Made by a program: the position numbers and the translations under genes. Of a stretch of 64,000 nucleotides of DNA, positions 44,367 to 54,373 are shown piece after piece (position 1 is the first letter of the stretch; every line of letters starts with the position of its first letter). The stretch spans positions 1,868,501 through 1,932,500 of the forward strand of contig NZ_JAVLAT010000001.1 of NCBI RefSeq assembly GCF_032190615.1, in the 5' to 3' direction. Source of the DNA: Brucella pseudogrignonensis (GTDB lineage Bacteria > Pseudomonadota > Alphaproteobacteria > Rhizobiales > Rhizobiaceae). The notes under the pieces were generated by a model. It searched no databases, was not told the DNA's origin, and was given only the letters and a program-made list of their open reading frames with translations.

Positions 44367-45020
44367 ATGCCTGCATCGCTTAACCGCAGACATGTTATTT
44401 CTCTTGCTGGCGCCGCCGCCGCAGGCCTCGCCTTTGCGGGCAATGCAAGTGCGCAGGCACGCAGTGCCGAAGCGTCCGTTGACGCTGCCAAGCTTGCTGA
44501 GCCAGGCAAGATGAAGGACATGGTTTATGGCAAGGCCGATGCGCCTGTGACCATAGTTGAGTACGCATCGCTGACCTGTTCGCATTGCGCTGATTTTGCG
44601 GTCAATACTTTCCCGACCATCAAGGAAAAATACATTGATACTGGCAAAGCGAAGCTTATCTTCCGCGAGTTCCCATTCGATCCACGCGCAACTGCTGCTT
44701 TCATGCTGGCTCGTTGTGCGCCGGAAGACCGTTATTTCCCGATGATCGAAGTTTTCTTTAAGCAGCAGCAACAGTGGGCGGGTGCAGCCGATGGCGAAGC
44801 TGCGCTGCTCCAGATCGCGAAACTTGCAGGTTTTACACAGGAGTCGTTCAAGGCTTGCTTGACGAACCAGCAGGTTCTCGATGATGTGAGAGCAACGATG
44901 GAACGCGGATCGAAGGAATTTGGTGTGAACGCCACGCCAACTTTCTTCATCAACGGACAGAAATATGCTGGAGCCCTTTCGGTTGACGAGATGTCGGCAA
45001 TCATTGACAAGCTGCTCTAA
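44367..45020 (+). CDS. secreted DsbA-like thiol oxidoreductase
   Basis: 217 residues, thioredoxin fold with an inserted helical domain. N-terminal signal with twin Arg (SLNRRHVISLAGAAAAGLAFAGNASA), so Tat export is possible. The active site is TCSHCADF (C-S-H-C) near residue 70; the cis-Pro loop is NATPTFFINGQ. It probably makes or repairs disulfides in the periplasm. The ATG at 44367 is preferred to an open frame that begins 21 codons upstream. It lies directly before smc, as in many related genomes, and ends with a terminator. Confidence 0.9.
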   Translation: MPASLNRRHVISLAGAAAAGLAFAGNASAQARSAEASVDAAKLAEPGKMKDMVYGKADAPVTIVEYASLTCSHCADFAVNTFPTIKEKYIDTGKAKLIFREFPFDPRATAAFMLARCAPEDRYFPMIEVFFKQQQQWAGAADGEAALLQIAKLAGFTQESFKACLTNQQVLDDVRATMERGSKEFGVNATPTFFINGQKYAGALSVDEMSAIIDKLL

Positions 45021-45036
45021 GCCGCCTTTCGGCATG

Positions 45037-45068
45037 AAAAGCGGACGCTTCATTGCGTCCGCTTTTTG
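45037..45068 (+). terminator. terminator between the DsbA-like gene and smc
   Basis: AAAAGCGGACGC (45037-45048) pairs with GCGTCCGCTTTT (45055-45066), loop TTCATT, then a T run. It ends about 25 bases before smc, so smc needs its own promoter or read-through. Confidence 0.88.
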
Positions 45069-45092
45069 TATTTCTGAGGGAGACGCTTCCTG

Positions 45093-48000
45093 ATGCGCTT
45101 CTCCAAGCTGCGCCTTGTTGGTTTTAAGTCCTTTGTCGAGCCGATGGAGTTCGTCATTGAGGGCGGGCTGACGGGGGTTGTCGGGCCGAATGGTTGCGGC
45201 AAGTCCAATCTCGTTGAAGCGCTGCGCTGGGTGATGGGTGAAAACTCATACAAGAACATGCGCGCCTCCGGCATGGACGATGTCATCTTCTCCGGCTCCG
45301 CCACGCGACCCGCACGCAATACGGCGGAAGTGACACTTTTCCTCGATAATTCCGATCGTACGGCACCTGCTGCCTATAATGATCAGGACGAGTTGCAGAT
45401 TTCGCGCCGTATAGAGCGCGAAGCAGGCTCTGTTTATCGCATCAATGGCAAGGAAGCGCGTGCCAAGGATGTGCAGCTGCTGTTTGCGGATCAATCGACG
45501 GGGGCTCGCTCGCCATCGATGGTGGGGCAGGGACGCATTGGTGAACTCATTCAGGCCAAGCCACAGGCGCGGCGCGCATTGCTTGAAGAGGCGGCTGGTA
45601 TTTCCGGCCTGCACACACGCCGCCACGAAGCGGAATTGCGGCTGCGTGCAGCCGAAGGTAATCTCGAGCGTCTTGAAGACGTAGTCGGAGAGCTTGGCAG
45701 CCAGATTGAAAGCCTGAAACGTCAGGCGCGTCAGGCAAATCGCTTCAAGGCTTTGTCGGCGGATATGCGGCGCGCAGAGGCATCGTTGTTGCATTTGCGC
45801 TGGTCGCAGGCGAAAGCGCAGGAAGGCGAAGCGCAAAGCGCATTGGCACAGGCAACCACAGTTGTCGGCGACATGGCGCAGGCGCAGATGAATGCGGCGC
45901 GTGAGCAGGGCGTTGGTGCACATAAATTGCCTGAACTGCGCGAGGCAGAGGCCAAAGCCGCCGCCGCTTTGCAGCGTCTTTCCATTGCCCGCACACAGCT
46001 CGACGAAGAGGATGGCCGCATTCGTGTGCGCCGTGCCGAGCTGATGAAACGCCTTGAGCAACTCACGTCAGATATTGCGCGTGAAGAACAGATGGTGCGT
46101 GAAAACGCGGATATTCTGGAGCGGCTCGACGAAGAACAGCAGGAACTGATTGCCTCTAACGAAGCATCTGGCGAGCGCGATGAAGAACTGCGCGCGATCT
46201 TTGAGGAATCGGAAATCCGTTTGCAGGACAGCGAAAATGCGCTTGCTCGCGTGACAGCGGAACGCGCAGAGGCTACCGCTGAGCGCACACAGATCGAGCG
46301 CGCTTTACAAGAAGCGCAAAGTCGCCGTAACCGTTTGGCAAACCAGATGGAGACAATCGAACGCGATATTGCGGCGGTTGCTGAACAGATCGGCGGATTG
46401 TTTGATCCTGCTGAAAAACGTGTGGCGGTTGAAGCAGCAACGGATGCGCTGGCAGCCTCTGAAGAGGCAGTAGTTGCATCTGAAGAACTTGTCAGTGCTG
46501 CGCGTGAACAGGAAGCGGCAAGCCGTCAGCCGCTCAATGAAGCGCGCACTGAACTTAATCGCATTGAGACCGAAGCGCAGACGCTTGCGCGCATTCTCAA
46601 TGCGGGTGAAACGGGCCAGTTTCCACCGGTTGTTGAAGAGTTACAGGTCGAAAAGGGCTATGAAGTCGCCCTTGGTGCAGCGCTTGGTGAAGACCTCGAT
46701 GCGGCAAGCGATACCAATGCGCCTGTTTTCTGGGCTTATAATCCGGCAGTACAAAGTGATCCGGCATTGCCAGAAGGCAGTGTGCCGCTCGATCGCTTGG
46801 TGGACGGCCCGCAGCAATTGCGCCGCAGACTTGCGCAAGTGGGAGTGGTCTCTGATCAGGATGGTCAGCGTTTACAGGCTATGCTCCGCCCCGGTCAGCG
46901 ACTGGTCAGCAAGGCTGGTGCGTTGTGGCGCTGGGACGGTTACACAGCAAGCGCCGACGCGCCAACACCTGCTGCACAGCGGCTTGCCCAGAAGAATCGC
47001 TTGGCGGAACTTGAGCAAGAGGCGGTGAATGCCAGCGCACGAGTTCAGGCCGCCGAGCAAGCCGTGCAGCTCTTCGAAGTTGCTGTTCGTGACGCTGTTG
47101 AGCAGGAACGCGTGGCACGCGATGCATGGCGCGCTAACCAGCGCAGGCTTGATGAGGCGCGTGAAGCGCTGGCAGCCGTTGAACGCGCTGCTGGGCAATT
47201 GGCAACTAAACGTGCTGGTCTCGAAGAAGCCAAGTCCCGTCTTGAAGAAAATCTTGAAGAGGCACAGGTTCGTGTTGTTGAGGCGGAAGACCGGCTCAAT
47301 GAAATGCAGGATCTGCAATCGATCTCGGAACGACATATGGCGCTGAGTGCAGAAGTGCAGTCGGACCGTGGGAGGCTTGCGGAAGCACGTGCGGCCTATG
47401 AAGGGCAGCGACGTGAAGCGGACAATCGCGCCCGTCGTCTGGCGATGATCGGGCTTGAGCGTCGCAACTGGGCGTCGCGTGCAGAAAATGCTGCGCAGCA
47501 GATTGCGGCCTTGAATGATCGTCGTGCGGAAACTGCCGACGAGGCCGAAGCGCTTGCGGAAGCACCCGAAGAGATCGAAAAACGCCGCCGCGCATTGCTC
47601 AATGAGCTTTCAGAGGCGGATGAGCGCCGCAAGGCGGCGGCGGATATTCTGGCGCAGGCGGAAGCTGCTCAGGCAGAACTCGATAAGGCTGCAACGCTTG
47701 CCATTCAGCATCTTGCGACTAGCCGCGAGCAGCGTGCACGTGCGGAAGAGCGTTTGACAGCTGCCGAAGAACGCCGCAAGGATACGGAAGCACGCATTGC
47801 TGATGCACTAAATTGTGCGCCACACGAAGCCATTCGTCACACGGGCTTAAAGCCTGATGACAGGATGCCTGATCCTGATCAGCTCGAACGCCAGCTTGAG
47901 CGCTTGCGTATTGAGCGCGAGCGTCTGGGTGCGGTTAACCTGCGTGCAGAAGAGGAAAGTCAGGAATTATCCTCACGCCTTGAAGCGATCATTTCTGAGC

Positions 48001-48551
48001 GCGAAGACGTCATTGAAGCGATCAAGAAACTGCGTCAGGCGATTCAGAGTCTCAATCGCGAAGGGCGTGAACGTTTGCTGGCCGCTTTTGATGTGGTAAA
48101 TGCACAGTTCCAGCGCCTGTTTACGCATCTTTTTGGTGGCGGCACTGCGGAATTACAGCTCATTGAGAGTGATGATCCACTGGATGCTGGCCTTGAAATC
48201 TTGGCGCGTCCGCCCGGCAAAAAGCCTCAGACCATGACGCTTCTTTCAGGGGGCGAACAAGCGCTTACCGCTATGGCGCTGATTTTCGCTGTATTCCTGA
48301 CCAATCCGGCGCCGATCTGCGTACTGGACGAAGTGGACGCACCGCTCGATGATCATAATGTCGAGCGCTATTGCAATCTGATGGATGAAATGGCGACTTC
48401 AACCGAAACGCGTTTTGTCATTATTACGCATAACCCAATCACCATGGCGCGCATGAACCGCCTGTTTGGCGTAACCATGGGCGAGCAGGGCGTGAGTCAG
48501 CTTGTCTCGGTTGATTTGCAAACCGCAGAGCAATTGCGCGAAGCGGTCTGA
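45093..48551 (+). CDS. smc: chromosome segregation protein SMC
   Basis: Structural maintenance of chromosomes ATPase that compacts and aligns the chromosome with ScpA/ScpB. 1152 residues. Walker A GPNGCGKSNLVEAL near residue 30-43, long coiled coils (about 170-495 and 635-985), hinge (about 500-630, ILNAGETGQFPPVVEEL and following), C-terminal ABC signature LLSGGEQALTAMAL near 1050 and Walker B PICVLDEVDAPLDDHNV near 1075-1090. The Gln loop and head residues are intact. It is in the same strand group as the DsbA-like gene. Confidence 0.97.
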   Translation: MRFSKLRLVGFKSFVEPMEFVIEGGLTGVVGPNGCGKSNLVEALRWVMGENSYKNMRASGMDDVIFSGSATRPARNTAEVTLFLDNSDRTAPAAYNDQDELQISRRIEREAGSVYRINGKEARAKDVQLLFADQSTGARSPSMVGQGRIGELIQAKPQARRALLEEAAGISGLHTRRHEAELRLRAAEGNLERLEDVVGELGSQIESLKRQARQANRFKALSADMRRAEASLLHLRWSQAKAQEGEAQSALAQATTVVGDMAQAQMNAAREQGVGAHKLPELREAEAKAAAALQRLSIARTQLDEEDGRIRVRRAELMKRLEQLTSDIAREEQMVRENADILERLDEEQQELIASNEASGERDEELRAIFEESEIRLQDSENALARVTAERAEATAERTQIERALQEAQSRRNRLANQMETIERDIAAVAEQIGGLFDPAEKRVAVEAATDALAASEEAVVASEELVSAAREQEAASRQPLNEARTELNRIETEAQTLARILNAGETGQFPPVVEELQVEKGYEVALGAALGEDLDAASDTNAPVFWAYNPAVQSDPALPEGSVPLDRLVDGPQQLRRRLAQVGVVSDQDGQRLQAMLRPGQRLVSKAGALWRWDGYTASADAPTPAAQRLAQKNRLAELEQEAVNASARVQAAEQAVQLFEVAVRDAVEQERVARDAWRANQRRLDEAREALAAVERAAGQLATKRAGLEEAKSRLEENLEEAQVRVVEAEDRLNEMQDLQSISERHMALSAEVQSDRGRLAEARAAYEGQRREADNRARRLAMIGLERRNWASRAENAAQQIAALNDRRAETADEAEALAEAPEEIEKRRRALLNELSEADERRKAAADILAQAEAAQAELDKAATLAIQHLATSREQRARAEERLTAAEERRKDTEARIADALNCAPHEAIRHTGLKPDDRMPDPDQLERQLERLRIERERLGAVNLRAEEESQELSSRLEAIISEREDVIEAIKKLRQAIQSLNREGRERLLAAFDVVNAQFQRLFTHLFGGGTAELQLIESDDPLDAGLEILARPPGKKPQTMTLLSGGEQALTAMALIFAVFLTNPAPICVLDEVDAPLDDHNVERYCNLMDEMATSTETRFVIITHNPITMARMNRLFGVTMGEQGVSQLVSVDLQTAEQLREAV

Positions 48552-48573
48552 TCCTAACTGCTAAGTTAGCTTA

Positions 48574-48771
48574 TTATTCCTCATCGTCGCTCTCGTCTTC
48601 GTCATCATCGGCTTCAATGATTTGCCAGATGAACTCATGAAGACGTTCTTCAATGCTTGCTCTGGAAGCACCAGATGCTTCCATGTCGCGCTTGATTTTG
48701 AAGAACTGATCCTTGTCGGATTGTGACAGGTATTTAGCGGCGGCTTCAAGGGATGACAGAGATGTGGACAT
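48574..48771 (-). CDS. small acidic hypothetical protein
   Basis: 65 residues ending in an acidic tail (EADDDEDESDDEE). The body (LEAAAKYLSQSDKDQFFKIKRDMEASG) is helical. No family recognised. The region has few stop codons on either strand, so the call rests on the plausible amino-acid mix; the ribosome site is poor. It converges with smc, with 22 bases between stops. Confidence 0.5.
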   Translation of the reverse strand: MSTSLSSLEAAAKYLSQSDKDQFFKIKRDMEASGASRASIEERLHEFIWQIIEADDDEDESDDEE

Positions 48772-48812
48772 GGCTGTTGTTACTGTCTTGTTTGCTCAAA
48801 TGCTAGAGTCTA

Positions 48813-49739
48813 TCAGCGCGCTCTATACGTCACGGTCATTTTTGCGGCAGCGAGGGCGTGTTCTGCAATTTTGCTTGGCTCCATATCATTCAGGCCGATT
48901 GGCATTGGCTTGTCAAAATGCAAATCCAATGTAAAGAATCCTGCCGGATATGGCATATCCTGAATAAAATTCAGAAGTGCCTTTCGGGATTTCGTATCAA
49001 TCTGGCTGTCAGGCATGGCCTCGACAGATTTACTGACAATATCACGCAAACGCGCAATATCAGTTTCCGGATCTTCTTCGCCGGTTTCAGATGGCAATGC
49101 AGCGTAATTGGCAAGAACGGGCAGAACAAGGCTCTCCCATAGTCCCTGATTGTCCAGACGTAACCGTAGACTTGAAAGTGTGGCGGTCGGATTAGCTGCA
49201 AGGCTCGCTATGGACGCATCAACCGGTAGGTTGATTTCTGCAGAAACTGAAGCCTTACCAAACTTGATGCTGTTGATTTCAGCATTCTGAATATGCAGAT
49301 AACCGCTTTGTGGATTGAAACGGTAAAACGCCGCAAAATCCATAGGCCATTGTTGAATTGACGTGATGTAATCCGAGACTTTGTTGCCGCTTTGAAGTCT
49401 CATGCGCACGCCATCAATGGCAATGCGTCCCCATGTGGGGGCTGCTTTACCAAAATCCGGTAATTCGGACAGAAAGTCTTGCAGGTGATCCAGTTCGAAG
49501 ATAACGCGTTCGACGGTCCAGCCCATTATGCTCCCGGTTTGATACATGCTGTTCGAGACAATACAGCCATCGGGAATATCTCTGACGGCATAATCATTGT
49601 CGGGCGTGAGCAGGCTCATTCCATCAAGAAATTTTTCACACTGGCTGAGTGGTGCGTTGTCCGGTGCTGGTGCTTCTGTTTGAGCAAATGCGAATGACGT
49701 CGCGAGGGAGAGCAGAATAATTGGAAGAATGAAGCGCAT
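48813..49739 (-). CDS. hypothetical secreted protein
   Basis: 308 residues with a signal peptide (MRFILPIILLSLATSFAFAQ, cleavage near AFA-Q). The mature protein starts with a Cys pair around CEKFLDGM and DGCIVSN, then a beta-rich region with repeated LRL/VRMRL strands (VRMRLQSGNKVSDYI, LSSLRLRLDNQGLW) and a helical C-terminus. It looks like a periplasmic protein of unknown function and I recognise no named family. Upstream bases give no unusual signal. Confidence 0.75.
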   Translation of the reverse strand: MRFILPIILLSLATSFAFAQTEAPAPDNAPLSQCEKFLDGMSLLTPDNDYAVRDIPDGCIVSNSMYQTGSIMGWTVERVIFELDHLQDFLSELPDFGKAAPTWGRIAIDGVRMRLQSGNKVSDYITSIQQWPMDFAAFYRFNPQSGYLHIQNAEINSIKFGKASVSAEINLPVDASIASLAANPTATLSSLRLRLDNQGLWESLVLPVLANYAALPSETGEEDPETDIARLRDIVSKSVEAMPDSQIDTKSRKALLNFIQDMPYPAGFFTLDLHFDKPMPIGLNDMEPSKIAEHALAAAKMTVTYRAR

Positions 49740-49823
49740 ATCACCGGATTTTAGTTTGAACGAATAAGATGCGCCGCATCATTTCCATATGGTCGCTGCT
49801 GTCAACCAGCGACCATGATATTG

Positions 49824-50168
49824 TTAGTTCTCGCTCCAGACGGCAAGCTCATTGCCAGCAGGATCAGTGAAGTGAAAACGACGCCCACCGGGGAAGGCGA
49901 AGATTGGCTTCACAATCGTTCCACCCGCTTCTGTCACAGCCTGCAACGTTTCTTCGAGCTGTGCGGAATGAAGCACAGGCAAAGGTTTGCGCGTTGCTTC
50001 CGGGTCGGCATCAAAACCGCCATCCAGACCTTCTGCGAAAGCGGAATAGGTGGGGCCATAATCGACGAACGACCAACCAAAAGCGCGCGAATAGAAACTT
50101 TTTGCCGCATCCAGTGATCCATTGCCCGCGGGCATTTCAAGATAATCGAGCTTGCCGGTGATACGCAT
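49824..50168 (-). CDS. VOC family protein
   Basis: 114 residues: LDYLEMPAGNGSLDAAKSFYSRAFGW opens the first module and VTEAGGTIVKPIFAFPGGRRFHFTDPAGNELAVWSE closes the second, the pattern of small glyoxalase-fold proteins. Substrate unknown. It is not closely similar to the other VOC gene at 6805. ATG at 50168 with start MRITGKLDYLE. A 223-base spacer separates it from divergent ppdK. Confidence 0.83.
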   Translation of the reverse strand: MRITGKLDYLEMPAGNGSLDAAKSFYSRAFGWSFVDYGPTYSAFAEGLDGGFDADPEATRKPLPVLHSAQLEETLQAVTEAGGTIVKPIFAFPGGRRFHFTDPAGNELAVWSEN

Positions 50169-50391
50169 AATCTACTCCGTATGTTCTATTTTTGTTCTCA
50201 TTTTTGAACCAATCCACGGTCAGAGTCAATCGACGGATCAGCTTTATTGTTTTCTAATCGATTCTATTACGAGCCTTTGTCTTTTTTGATTGGCAGACCG
50301 TGACTTGATCGCATAAGCACGAGGAGAGTTTCTGCAAGCCTGTGGAAAACCACAGATATTGCGGACCGTTACCTGCGCATGGGAGGCCAGA

Positions 50392-53055
50392 ATGGCAAAG
50401 TGGGTGTACGCATTCGGTGATGGCAAGGCAGAGGGCGCTGCGCGTGATCGCAACCTTCTCGGCGGAAAAGGGGCGAATCTGGCTGAAATGAGCAGCCTTG
50501 GACTGCCCGTGCCGCCCGGTTTTACAATCACCACGGAACTTTGCACCTCCTATTACGACAATGAGCGCACCTATCCCGCTGAGCTGGATCAACAGGTGCA
50601 GATGGCGCTTGATCAGGTAGCGAAGCTAACCGGACGCGTTTTTGGGGGCGTGGAGAAGCCATTGCTCGTCTCCGTGCGTTCGGGTGCGCGGGCATCCATG
50701 CCGGGCATGATGGATACGGTTTTGAACCTTGGTCTCAATGATGAAACCGTGCAGGCAATTGCGCGTGAAGCTGGCGACGAGCGTTTCGCTTACGACAGCT
50801 ATCGCCGCTTCATCCAGATGTATTCGGATGTCGTGCTGGGGGTTGATCACGGTTTCTTTGAAGAAATTCTTGAAGATAAAAAAGCTGACCTTGGTGTCGA
50901 GGTTGATACGGCACTCAGCGCTTCCGACTGGAAAGATGTGATCGCGCTCTACAAGGCGAAGGTCGAGGAAGAGCTTGGCGAGCCTTTCCCGCAAGATCCG
51001 CGTGATCAGCTTTGGGGTGCGATCAGTGCTGTTTTCTCAAGCTGGATGAATGCACGTGCCATCACTTATCGTCGACTGCATAACATCCCGGCCCAATGGG
51101 GTACGGCGGTCAATGTGCAGGCCATGGTGTTCGGCAATATGGGCGAAACGTCTGCGACCGGCGTTGCCTTCACCCGCAACCCATCGACTGGCGAAAAGAA
51201 GCTCTATGGCGAGTTTCTGGTCAATGCGCAGGGTGAAGATGTCGTGGCTGGCATCCGTACACCACAGAACATCACCGAAGAAGCGCGTATTGCTGCGGGC
51301 TCTGACAAGCCTTCACTTGAAAAGGTCATGCCGGAGGCGTTTGCCGAGTTTTTGAAGGTCGCGGACCGGCTTGAGCAGCATTATCGCGATATGCAGGACC
51401 TGGAATTTACCATCGAGCGCGGCAAGCTCTGGATGCTGCAAACGCGTTCCGGCAAGCGCACGGCAAAGGCAGCGCTCAAAATGGCCGTTGAAATGGCCGC
51501 CGAAGGTTTGATTACACAAGAAGAAGCCGTACTGCGCATCGATCCGGCGGCGCTCGACCAGCTTTTGCATCCGACCATCGATCCGCGTGCGGAGCGTATT
51601 GTCATCGGACAAGGCCTGCCTGCTTCTCCTGGAGCTGCAACAGGCGAAATCGTGTTCTCGTCTGAAGATGCCGAACAGGCCAAGGCTGAAGGCCGCAATG
51701 TCATTCTGGTGCGTGTTGAAACAAGCCCGGAAGACATTCACGGTATGCACGCGGCTGAAGGCATTCTGACCACGCGCGGTGGCATGACCAGCCATGCGGC
51801 AGTGGTTGCACGCGGTATGGGCAAGCCTTGTGTGTCTGGCGCAGGCTCGCTGCGCGTCGATTATCGCAACGGTATCATGCTTGCCGCTGGCCAGACTTTC
51901 AAAAAGGGTGATGTGATCACCGTTGACGGCGGAAACGGGCAAGTGCTGAAAGGCAAAGTTGCCATGTTGCAGCCCGAACTTTCAGGTGACTTTGGCCAAT
52001 TGATGCAATGGGCAGACAAGACCCGCCGTATGAAAGTGCGCGCCAATGCCGAAACCCCAGCAGACGCGCGTACTGCGCGCTCTTTTGGGGCGGAAGGCAT
52101 CGGTCTTTGCCGCACTGAACATATGTTTTTTGAAGGCGAACGCATTATCGCGATGCGCGAGATGATTCTTGCCGATAAGGAAGACGGTCGCCGTGCGGCC
52201 CTGGCCAAGCTGTTGCCGATGCAAAGCTCGGATTTTGTCGAACTGTTCGAGATTATGAAGGGCTTGCCAGTCACGATCCGTTTGCTCGATCCGCCTTTGC
52301 ATGAATTTCTGCCGCGCACTGATGAAGAAGTTGCAGAAGTGGCGAGCGCCATGGGCGTCGACGCGGATAGACTGCGTGAGCGCGCCGATAGTCTGCATGA
52401 GTTCAATCCGATGCTCGGCCATCGTGGTTGTCGCTTAGCAATTTCCTATCCGGAAATTGCTGAAATGCAGGCGCGCGCAATCTTTGAAGCAGCTGTTGAA
52501 GCGGGCAAGAAGACCGGCGAGCATGTTGTGCCGGAAATCATGGTGCCTCTGGTCGGCCTCAAGGCCGAACTTGATTTCGTCAAAGCGCGCATCGATGCGG
52601 TGGCAAAGGAAGTGATCGGCGAGTCCGGTGTTCAGATCGACTATATGGTCGGCACGATGATTGAATTGCCGCGTGCAGCGTTGCGGGCTGCTGAAATTGC
52701 GGAAGCGGCGGAGTTTTTCTCGTTTGGCACCAATGATCTGACGCAGACGACCTTCGGCATTTCGCGTGATGATGCTACACCATTTCTTTCGACCTATCAG
52801 AGCCGTGGTGTGATTGAACAGGATCCGTTCGTTTCACTGGATTTTGATGGTGTGGGAGAGCTGATCCAGATCGCGGCTGAGCGTGGACGCAAAACGCGTG
52901 AAAAGCTCAAGCTGGGTATTTGTGGCGAGCATGGCGGCGATCCCGCATCGATCAGTTTCTGCGAGCAAACAGGCCTTGATTATGTGTCCTGTTCGCCATT
53001 CCGGGTGCCGATTGCACGATTAGCTGCAGCTCAGGCTGCAATTCGCAAGAAATAG
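50392..53055 (+). CDS. ppdK: pyruvate, phosphate dikinase
   Basis: Interconverts pyruvate, ATP and phosphate with PEP, AMP and PPi; used for gluconeogenesis or glycolysis. 887 residues. The N-terminal ATP-grasp region starts WVYAFGDGKAEGAARDRNLLGGKGANL, the phosphohistidine is in GGMTSHAAVVARGMGKPC near residue 466, and the PEP-binding catalytic Cys is in GICGEHGGDP near 843. ATG 50392 (MAKWVYAF) has GGGAGG 5-10 bases upstream and is preferred to an in-frame ATG 11 codons earlier. No regulatory protein gene is adjacent. Confidence 0.96.
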   Translation: MAKWVYAFGDGKAEGAARDRNLLGGKGANLAEMSSLGLPVPPGFTITTELCTSYYDNERTYPAELDQQVQMALDQVAKLTGRVFGGVEKPLLVSVRSGARASMPGMMDTVLNLGLNDETVQAIAREAGDERFAYDSYRRFIQMYSDVVLGVDHGFFEEILEDKKADLGVEVDTALSASDWKDVIALYKAKVEEELGEPFPQDPRDQLWGAISAVFSSWMNARAITYRRLHNIPAQWGTAVNVQAMVFGNMGETSATGVAFTRNPSTGEKKLYGEFLVNAQGEDVVAGIRTPQNITEEARIAAGSDKPSLEKVMPEAFAEFLKVADRLEQHYRDMQDLEFTIERGKLWMLQTRSGKRTAKAALKMAVEMAAEGLITQEEAVLRIDPAALDQLLHPTIDPRAERIVIGQGLPASPGAATGEIVFSSEDAEQAKAEGRNVILVRVETSPEDIHGMHAAEGILTTRGGMTSHAAVVARGMGKPCVSGAGSLRVDYRNGIMLAAGQTFKKGDVITVDGGNGQVLKGKVAMLQPELSGDFGQLMQWADKTRRMKVRANAETPADARTARSFGAEGIGLCRTEHMFFEGERIIAMREMILADKEDGRRAALAKLLPMQSSDFVELFEIMKGLPVTIRLLDPPLHEFLPRTDEEVAEVASAMGVDADRLRERADSLHEFNPMLGHRGCRLAISYPEIAEMQARAIFEAAVEAGKKTGEHVVPEIMVPLVGLKAELDFVKARIDAVAKEVIGESGVQIDYMVGTMIELPRAALRAAEIAEAAEFFSFGTNDLTQTTFGISRDDATPFLSTYQSRGVIEQDPFVSLDFDGVGELIQIAAERGRKTREKLKLGICGEHGGDPASISFCEQTGLDYVSCSPFRVPIARLAAAQAAIRKK

Positions 53056-53129
53056 TTTCCACAATCGGCTATGGTTCTGGCATTGAAGCGGTTTGCTTGA
53101 ATGCCAGAACTTCATTTGCCGGGGTGGCT

Positions 53130-53957
53130 ATGTTTCGTCAATTCTTCGCGGCAGCGGCCGCACTCATTTGTTTCAATCATGGGGCAAGCGCCTATGATGC
53201 GCTGCCACAACCTGAAAAACATGAAAAAATCAGCATTGTTGAGCCAAAGTTATATATTGCAAAAGGTGGCCCCGCGGCACCACAGGTAGCACTCACCCTT
53301 GATGCCTGCATGGGTAAGACGGATCATCGTATTCTTGATGTTCTCGTACAGAACCGTATTCCGGCTACAATTTTTGTCACTGCACGTTGGTTGAAGCAGA
53401 ATGCCGAAGCCTTTGCGGTAATGAAGGCCAATCCCGATCTTTTTGATATTGAGAACCATGGCAATATGCATGTGCCGGCCATTACCAATGTGCGCACGAT
53501 GTATAATATCAAAACCGCGGGTTCGTTGGATGCTGTTCGTTCCGAAATTGATGGTGGTGCTGATGCAATCGCGAAAGCGGGTGCATCAAAGCCAGAATGG
53601 TATCGCGATGCTACTGCCCGTTATTCTACAGATGCCGTGAAGCTCGCGGAAAATATGGGTTACAAAATTGGCGGCTATTCGCTCAATGGCGATCAGGGGG
53701 CATCTTTGTTAGCACCCGTTGTTGCAAAGCGCATTATGGCAGCACGTGATGGGGATGTCATCATCTCACATATTAATCAGCCGTCACGTTCGGCGGGTGA
53801 GGGTGTGGCCAAAGGCATTCTTGCGCTTCAGGCTAAGGGTATGAAATTTGTGAAGCTCCGTGATGTCAAAACGAGCATGGAGCTTAATCCTGTACCCGCA
53901 CATAATTTGCACGCTGTAGCGCCTGCGGCAATTGCAGAACCACAGACAGCTGAGTGA
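53130..53957 (+). CDS. secreted polysaccharide deacetylase-like protein
   Basis: 275 residues with a signal peptide (FRQFFAAAAALICFNHGASA). NodB-fold signature: motif 1 reads ALTLDACMGKTDHR, so the second Asp of the usual TFDDG is Ala; motif 2 is ENHGNMHVP with the H-x3-H metal pair; the later GYSLNGDQGA and DVIISHINQP fit the deacetylase barrel. With the changed Asp the substrate or metal set-up may differ. ATG 53130 has GGGGTGG upstream and beats a TTG 11 codons earlier. Converges with the 53963 gene, 5 bases apart. Confidence 0.82.
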   Translation: MFRQFFAAAAALICFNHGASAYDALPQPEKHEKISIVEPKLYIAKGGPAAPQVALTLDACMGKTDHRILDVLVQNRIPATIFVTARWLKQNAEAFAVMKANPDLFDIENHGNMHVPAITNVRTMYNIKTAGSLDAVRSEIDGGADAIAKAGASKPEWYRDATARYSTDAVKLAENMGYKIGGYSLNGDQGASLLAPVVAKRIMAARDGDVIISHINQPSRSAGEGVAKGILALQAKGMKFVKLRDVKTSMELNPVPAHNLHAVAPAAIAEPQTAE

Positions 53958-53962
53958 ATTAC

Positions 53963-54373
53963 CTAATCGCCATTCGTGGTTGTGCCCTTCGGCGTCAGAC
54001 TTTTCATCACGGCTGCATAATTGTGGCCGAGGCTGACGAACAGAGCGTTTTCGCCGGTGGGTGGAGCCACTGAAAGTGTGGTGCCGTCGTGGCCTAAAGT
54101 GACAAATACAACCTGGTCGTGCGGTTGCCCGGCAATGGCAATCGCGCCAATGCGCTGCGCCTGAGTGGTATCCAGTGCCGGCATGTTGAAAAGAACTTCG
54201 CCACCAACGCGCTCGGCTGCCTTGGCAAGGGCCGTGTCAAATCCTTCGATAAAAACGTCGATGGCCCCAAGAGCAAATTCAAGCTCGACAGCTTCCAGCG
54301 TCATGACATCCTGCTCTGGTTGCGCAGTGCCGGTTGTAGCTGGCATATGGCCATTATGAAGGGTGCGATCCAT
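53963..54373 (-). CDS. hypothetical protein
   Basis: 136 residues from the ATG at 54371-54373, where GGAGAGGACGAC precedes the start strongly; other in-frame ATGs up to 24 codons upstream lack such a site. The protein is soluble and mixed alpha/beta (MTLEAVELEFALGAIDVFIEG, NMPALDTTQAQRIGAIAIAG, VFVTLGHDGTTLSVAPPTG). No family recognised. Converges with the deacetylase-like gene and is divergent from the DUF1499 gene. Confidence 0.65.
   Translation of the reverse strand: MDRTLHNGHMPATTGTAQPEQDVMTLEAVELEFALGAIDVFIEGFDTALAKAAERVGGEVLFNMPALDTTQAQRIGAIAIAGQPHDQVVFVTLGHDGTTLSVAPPTGENALFVSLGHNYAAVMKSLTPKGTTTNGD

Noticed and set aside
45246..48551. Several long antisense frames inside smc
   Set aside because: smc has a strong codon bias that keeps other frames open; no motifs or ribosome sites in the shadows.
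48561..48749. Alternative minus-strand frame near the small acidic gene
   Set aside because: Overlaps the 48574-48771 frame and has a less natural composition with no ribosome site.
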